In this document: positions 5,973-7,861 of the stretch, piece by piece | Position numbering within the stretch: the stretch's first letter is position 1 | Layout: each line of letters opens with the position of its first letter | NCBI GenBank assembly: GCA_023415815.1 | Contig: JAEZJL010000016.1 | Location: 1-7,861 of the forward strand | From: Bacillota bacterium | GTDB taxonomy: Bacteria; Bacillota; Clostridia; Acetivibrionales; DTU013 | Reading direction: 5' to 3' | Length of the DNA stretch: 7,861 nt | The notes under the pieces: model-generated | What the model was told of the DNA's origin: nothing | Databases searched by the model: none | Seen by the model: only the letters and a program-made list of their open reading frames with translations | Program-made: the position numbers and the translations under genes

Positions 5973-7106
5973 GTGAAAAATTTAGGTCTGTATATCCATA
6001 TCCCATTTTGCAAAGCCAAATGCAATTACTGCGACTTCAACTCCTATCCGGGTAAGGAAGCCCTGATGGAGCCTTATTTTCATGCGCTGGAGACTGAAAT
6101 CGGGCGGCGCGGCGCAGAGCTCCGCGACGCTGAATTCAGCACGGTCTTTATCGGCGGAGGCACGCCCTCGCTGGCCGGGTCCTGGCTCATACACAGCCTT
6201 ATGAATGCCTGCAGGCGGCATTTCAGGCTGTCCGGCAGGGCTGAAATCAGCATGGAGTCCAATCCGGGTACGCTCAGCTTCGAAAAGCTGACCGCCTACA
6301 AGGCCTGCGGAATAAACAGGCTGAGCATAGGGCTTCAGGCCTGGCAGGACAGGCTGCTGAAGGAGCTCGGAAGGATACACGGCAGGGAGGAATTCGAGGA
6401 GAACATGAAGCTGGCCCGGAAAGCCGGCTTTAAAAATATAAATGTCGACCTGATTTTCGGGCTTCCGGGACAGACGATGAACGACTGGAGAGAGACCGTC
6501 TCGGGTGTTGTAGCCCTTGAGCCCTCCCATATTTCCTGCTACAGCTTGAAAATAGAGGAAGGCACGGTTTTCGGCAGCAGACTGGCGTCCGGGGAGCTTG
6601 AGGAGCCGGACGACGGGCTTGACAGGAAAATGTACCGGTATGCTGTTGACAGGCTGGAAAGCTATGGCTACAAGCATTATGAGATTTCGAATTTCGCCGG
6701 GCCGGGTATGGAATGCAGGCACAATCTGATTTACTGGCAGGCGGAGGAATACCTGGGGATTGGCGCGGGCGCGCATTCCTATCTCAACGGCTGCAGGTTC
6801 AATAACGTATATGGGATAGAGGACTATACAGACGGGATCGAAAACGGCAGAGAGCTCAGGGAAAACGAGCAGTACATCGATAAGGACGAAGCCATGTCCG
6901 AGTATATGATACTCGGGCTCCGCCTGATAGACGGCGTAAGTGCGGAGGCCTTCAGGCAAAGGTTCGGGGAAGACATGGGCTCCGTTTTCGGAAGCCGTCT
7001 GGCCCGGTTGGAGCACAAGCAGCTCCTGGAGCGGGACGGAGACAGGTGGAGGCTCACCGAGGCAGGCCTAGATTTCGGCAACACGGTTTTTATGGAATTT
7101 CTGTAG
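5973..7106 (+). CDS. hemW: Radical SAM heme chaperone HemW
   Basis: HemW (formerly annotated as an oxygen-independent coproporphyrinogen III oxidase) binds heme and inserts it into membrane respiratory proteins, using a 4Fe-4S cluster and S-adenosylmethionine. The 377-residue product carries the radical-SAM triad PFCKAKCNYCDF (Cys13, Cys17, Cys20), GGGTPS (61-66), SMESNPGTL (93-101), the NRLSIGLQ block (115-122), DLIFGLPGQT (159-168) and HNLIYW (250-255). The HNxxYW motif is the mark of HemW as opposed to the true oxidase HemN. A C-terminal HemN_C-type winged-helix region (about 305-377) closes the protein. The start is GTG at 5973, 21 bases after the PHP gene. It places the first conserved strand (LGLYIHIPF) at the expected distance, and the only ribosome-binding match is a weak, close GGTGGA (5964-5969), so translational coupling is likely. 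lepA-hemW-hrcA adjacency is conserved in Firmicutes. Confidence 0.95.
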   Translation: MKNLGLYIHIPFCKAKCNYCDFNSYPGKEALMEPYFHALETEIGRRGAELRDAEFSTVFIGGGTPSLAGSWLIHSLMNACRRHFRLSGRAEISMESNPGTLSFEKLTAYKACGINRLSIGLQAWQDRLLKELGRIHGREEFEENMKLARKAGFKNINVDLIFGLPGQTMNDWRETVSGVVALEPSHISCYSLKIEEGTVFGSRLASGELEEPDDGLDRKMYRYAVDRLESYGYKHYEISNFAGPGMECRHNLIYWQAEEYLGIGAGAHSYLNGCRFNNVYGIEDYTDGIENGRELRENEQYIDKDEAMSEYMILGLRLIDGVSAEAFRQRFGEDMGSVFGSRLARLEHKQLLERDGDRWRLTEAGLDFGNTVFMEFL

Positions 7107-7144
7107 GCAAAAAAACTCATAATACCTGTTTTTTTTTTGCATTA
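7107..7144. repeat. A/T-tract palindromic repeat, copy 1 (directly after hemW)
   Basis: GC-A7-C (7107-7116) faces G-T10-GC (7128-7140) around the loop TCATAATACCT. It begins at the base after the hemW stop codon. It matches copy 2 (7218-7256) over its whole length with three substitutions and one inserted G. The ten-T run could help end hemW transcription, but the stem is mostly A-U and not a normal intrinsic terminator. Confidence 0.6.
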
Positions 7145-7152
7145 TAAAAGAG

Positions 7153-7199
7153 AGCTGCAAAAATAAATTGGCTAAGGAATGAATTGGATTTTTGCAGTT
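7153..7199. repeat. Middle inverted repeat sharing the TGCAAAAA/TTTTTGCA arms
   Basis: CTGCAAAAAT (7155-7164) and ATTTTTGCAG (7188-7197) are exact reverse complements and extend by one G-U and one A-U pair. The 23-base loop contains AATTGG twice. It lies between the two longer palindromes and shares their TGCA-plus-A-tract arm, but not their loop. Confidence 0.5.
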
Positions 7200-7210
7200 A
7201 GAGCAAGGTA

Positions 7211-7259
7211 ATCTAATGCAAAAAAACTTATAGCACCTGTTGTTTTTTTTGCATTAGAT
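7211..7259. repeat. A/T-tract palindromic repeat, copy 2 (directly before the hrcA promoter)
   Basis: ATCTAATGC plus A7 and C (7211-7227) pairs with G, T8 and GCATTAGAT (7242-7259), giving about 17 base pairs with one extra T and a 14-base loop. It ends five bases before the -35 box of hrcA. It is the more complete of the two long copies. The outer TCTAAT/ATTAGA arms are missing from the left side of copy 1, where hemW coding sequence takes their place. Confidence 0.6.
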
Positions 7260-7263
7260 ATGC

Positions 7264-7292
7264 TTGACAAAAAAAAATAGAGGTGGTATTTT
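7264..7292 (+). promoter_or_regulatory. Sigma-A-type promoter of hrcA
   Basis: A perfect -35 TTGACA (7264-7269) is followed after 17 bases by TATTTT (7287-7292), with a TGG extended -10 element (7284-7286). Transcription would begin near 7299, just before CIRCE at 7302, the usual arrangement for HrcA-controlled heat-shock operons. Confidence 0.8.
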
Positions 7293-7301
7293 AAAATTAT
7301 A

Positions 7302-7328
7302 TTAGCACTCGTTAGCAAAGAGTGCTAA
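7302..7328. promoter_or_regulatory. CIRCE operator (HrcA binding site)
   Basis: TTAGCACTC (7302-7310), nine bases, then GAGTGCTAA (7320-7328): an exact match to the CIRCE consensus TTAGCACTC-N9-GAGTGCTAA. HrcA dimers bind it at normal temperature and block transcription. GroEL-dependent loss of active HrcA on heat shock relieves this. It overlaps or directly follows the predicted start point, so hrcA and the downstream genes (expected grpE-dnaK-dnaJ) should be autoregulated. In RNA it would also be a stable 5' hairpin. Confidence 0.97.
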
Positions 7329-7344
7329 CAAATAGTCAAAGCGA

Positions 7345-7367
7345 CCCGTATATATAATATGAACGGG
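7345..7367 (+). promoter_or_regulatory. Small leader hairpin in the hrcA 5' untranslated region
   Basis: CCCGT (7345-7349) pairs with ACGGG (7363-7367) around a 13-base A/T-rich loop, between CIRCE and the hrcA ribosome binding site. The stem partly covers a decoy GGGAGG (7365-7370). Five base pairs with a large loop are weak, so a regulatory role is only possible. Confidence 0.25.
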
Positions 7368-7397
7368 AGGATAAACTGGAGACAGGGGGTGTATGGG

Positions 7398-7861
7398 ATG
7401 TTTTTGGACGAAAGAAAGAGGAAGATACTTCAAGCCATTATCGACGACTATATTGACACGGCCGAACCCATAGGCTCCAGGACGATTGCCAGAAAGCACG
7501 AGCTCGGGCTCAGTTCGGCGACAATACGGAATGAGATGGCCGACCTGGAGGAGATGGGCTTTCTTGCCCAGCCTCATACCTCTTCGGGAAGGGTGCCCTC
7601 GGACAAGGGCTACAGGCTGTACGTAGATCAGCTCATGCAGACCCATGAACTTACTCTGGGCGAAATCGAGATGATAAGGGCGGCCATGGAAACGAAGATA
7701 AACGAGCTCACCCAGCTTATAAAACAAGCCTCCTCGGTTCTGTCCCGCTTTACGAAATATACTTCGATGGCGACTACGCCTCAGATGAAGACCAGCACCA
7801 TCAAAGCGATACAGGTGGTGCCTATAGAACTCGGAAAAGCCCTGGTTGTGGTGGTCACGAA
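7398..7861 (+). CDS. hrcA: Heat-inducible transcription repressor HrcA (3' end outside the window)
   Basis: HrcA represses the dnaK and groE heat-shock operons by binding CIRCE. The first 154 residues are present out of about 340-350. The N-terminal winged-helix DNA-binding domain is clear: LDERKRKILQAIIDDYI (3-19), AEPIGSRTIA (22-31), LSSATIRNEMADLEEMGFL (38-56) and the very conserved QPHTSSGRVPSDKGYRLYVD (58-77). The start of the GAF-like effector and dimerisation domain follows. The ATG at 7398 is preferred: AGGGGG (7384-7389) lies eight bases upstream and the product starts like other family members. In-frame GTG (7389) and ATG (7359) codons exist but lack a well-spaced ribosome binding site. 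The perfect CIRCE in its leader shows autoregulation. It is set apart from hemW by its own promoter. Confidence 0.97.
   Translation, partial: MFLDERKRKILQAIIDDYIDTAEPIGSRTIARKHELGLSSATIRNEMADLEEMGFLAQPHTSSGRVPSDKGYRLYVDQLMQTHELTLGEIEMIRAAMETKINELTQLIKQASSVLSRFTKYTSMATTPQMKTSTIKAIQVVPIELGKALVVVVT

Noticed and set aside
7107..7259. CRISPR array
   Set aside because: Only two long units are present, their spacer contains a related inverted repeat, and the units are A/T palindromes without any cas gene in the window.
7353..7358. Second hrcA promoter with TATAAT in the leader
   Set aside because: No -35 lies at a proper distance, and it is downstream of CIRCE, where it would escape HrcA control.
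7359..7397. Upstream in-frame ATG (7359) or GTG (7389) as the hrcA start
   Set aside because: Neither has a suitably spaced ribosome binding site, and the added residues do not fit the normal HrcA N-terminus. The ATG at 7398 has AGGGGG eight bases before it.

Overview
The window is ordinary chromosomal sequence from a spore-forming member of the Firmicutes, most likely class Clostridia. The reasons are a SpoIIP engulfment hydrolase, an HrcA repressor with a perfect CIRCE operator, purine-rich Shine-Dalgarno sites, frequent AGG and ATA codons, and a large acyl-CoA dehydratase activase-type protein. The order spoIIP - small membrane protein - lepA - hemW - hrcA is the classical Firmicutes arrangement that normally leads into grpE-dnaK-dnaJ. 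I cannot name the species. All genes are on the plus strand.

Layout. Positions 2-877 are the 3' end of a CoA-dehydratase activase-related gene. Positions 878-1304 hold a start-less but protein-like open frame (829-1113) followed by a repeat-rich patch. spoIIP (1305-2636) and an unrecognised 94-residue membrane protein (2692-2976) follow, the latter where Bacillus carries yqxA. A second, hairpin-rich repeat patch (about 2981-3200) shares a GGGGAC-type core with the first, so the two patches bracket the spoIIP pair. A promoter-like site then precedes lepA (3323-5131), a PHP-type histidinol-phosphatase-like gene (5148-5951) and hemW (5973-7106). These three are tightly packed and look like one operon. 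The gap 7107-7397 holds two near-identical A/T-tract palindromes with a third related inverted repeat between them, then a sigma-A-type promoter, CIRCE and the leader of hrcA. hrcA begins at 7398 and runs off the right edge.

How the genes work together. SpoIIP degrades septal peptidoglycan during forespore engulfment. LepA (EF4) is a translational GTPase and HemW a radical-SAM heme chaperone. HrcA represses heat-shock operons through CIRCE and here very probably represses its own. The PHP enzyme may supply the histidinol-phosphatase step or act on another phosphoester. I find no defence locus, CRISPR array, tRNA, rRNA or transposase gene, and no convincing new multi-gene system. The points most worth a second look are the two repeat families, the start-less frame at 829-1113 and the small membrane protein.
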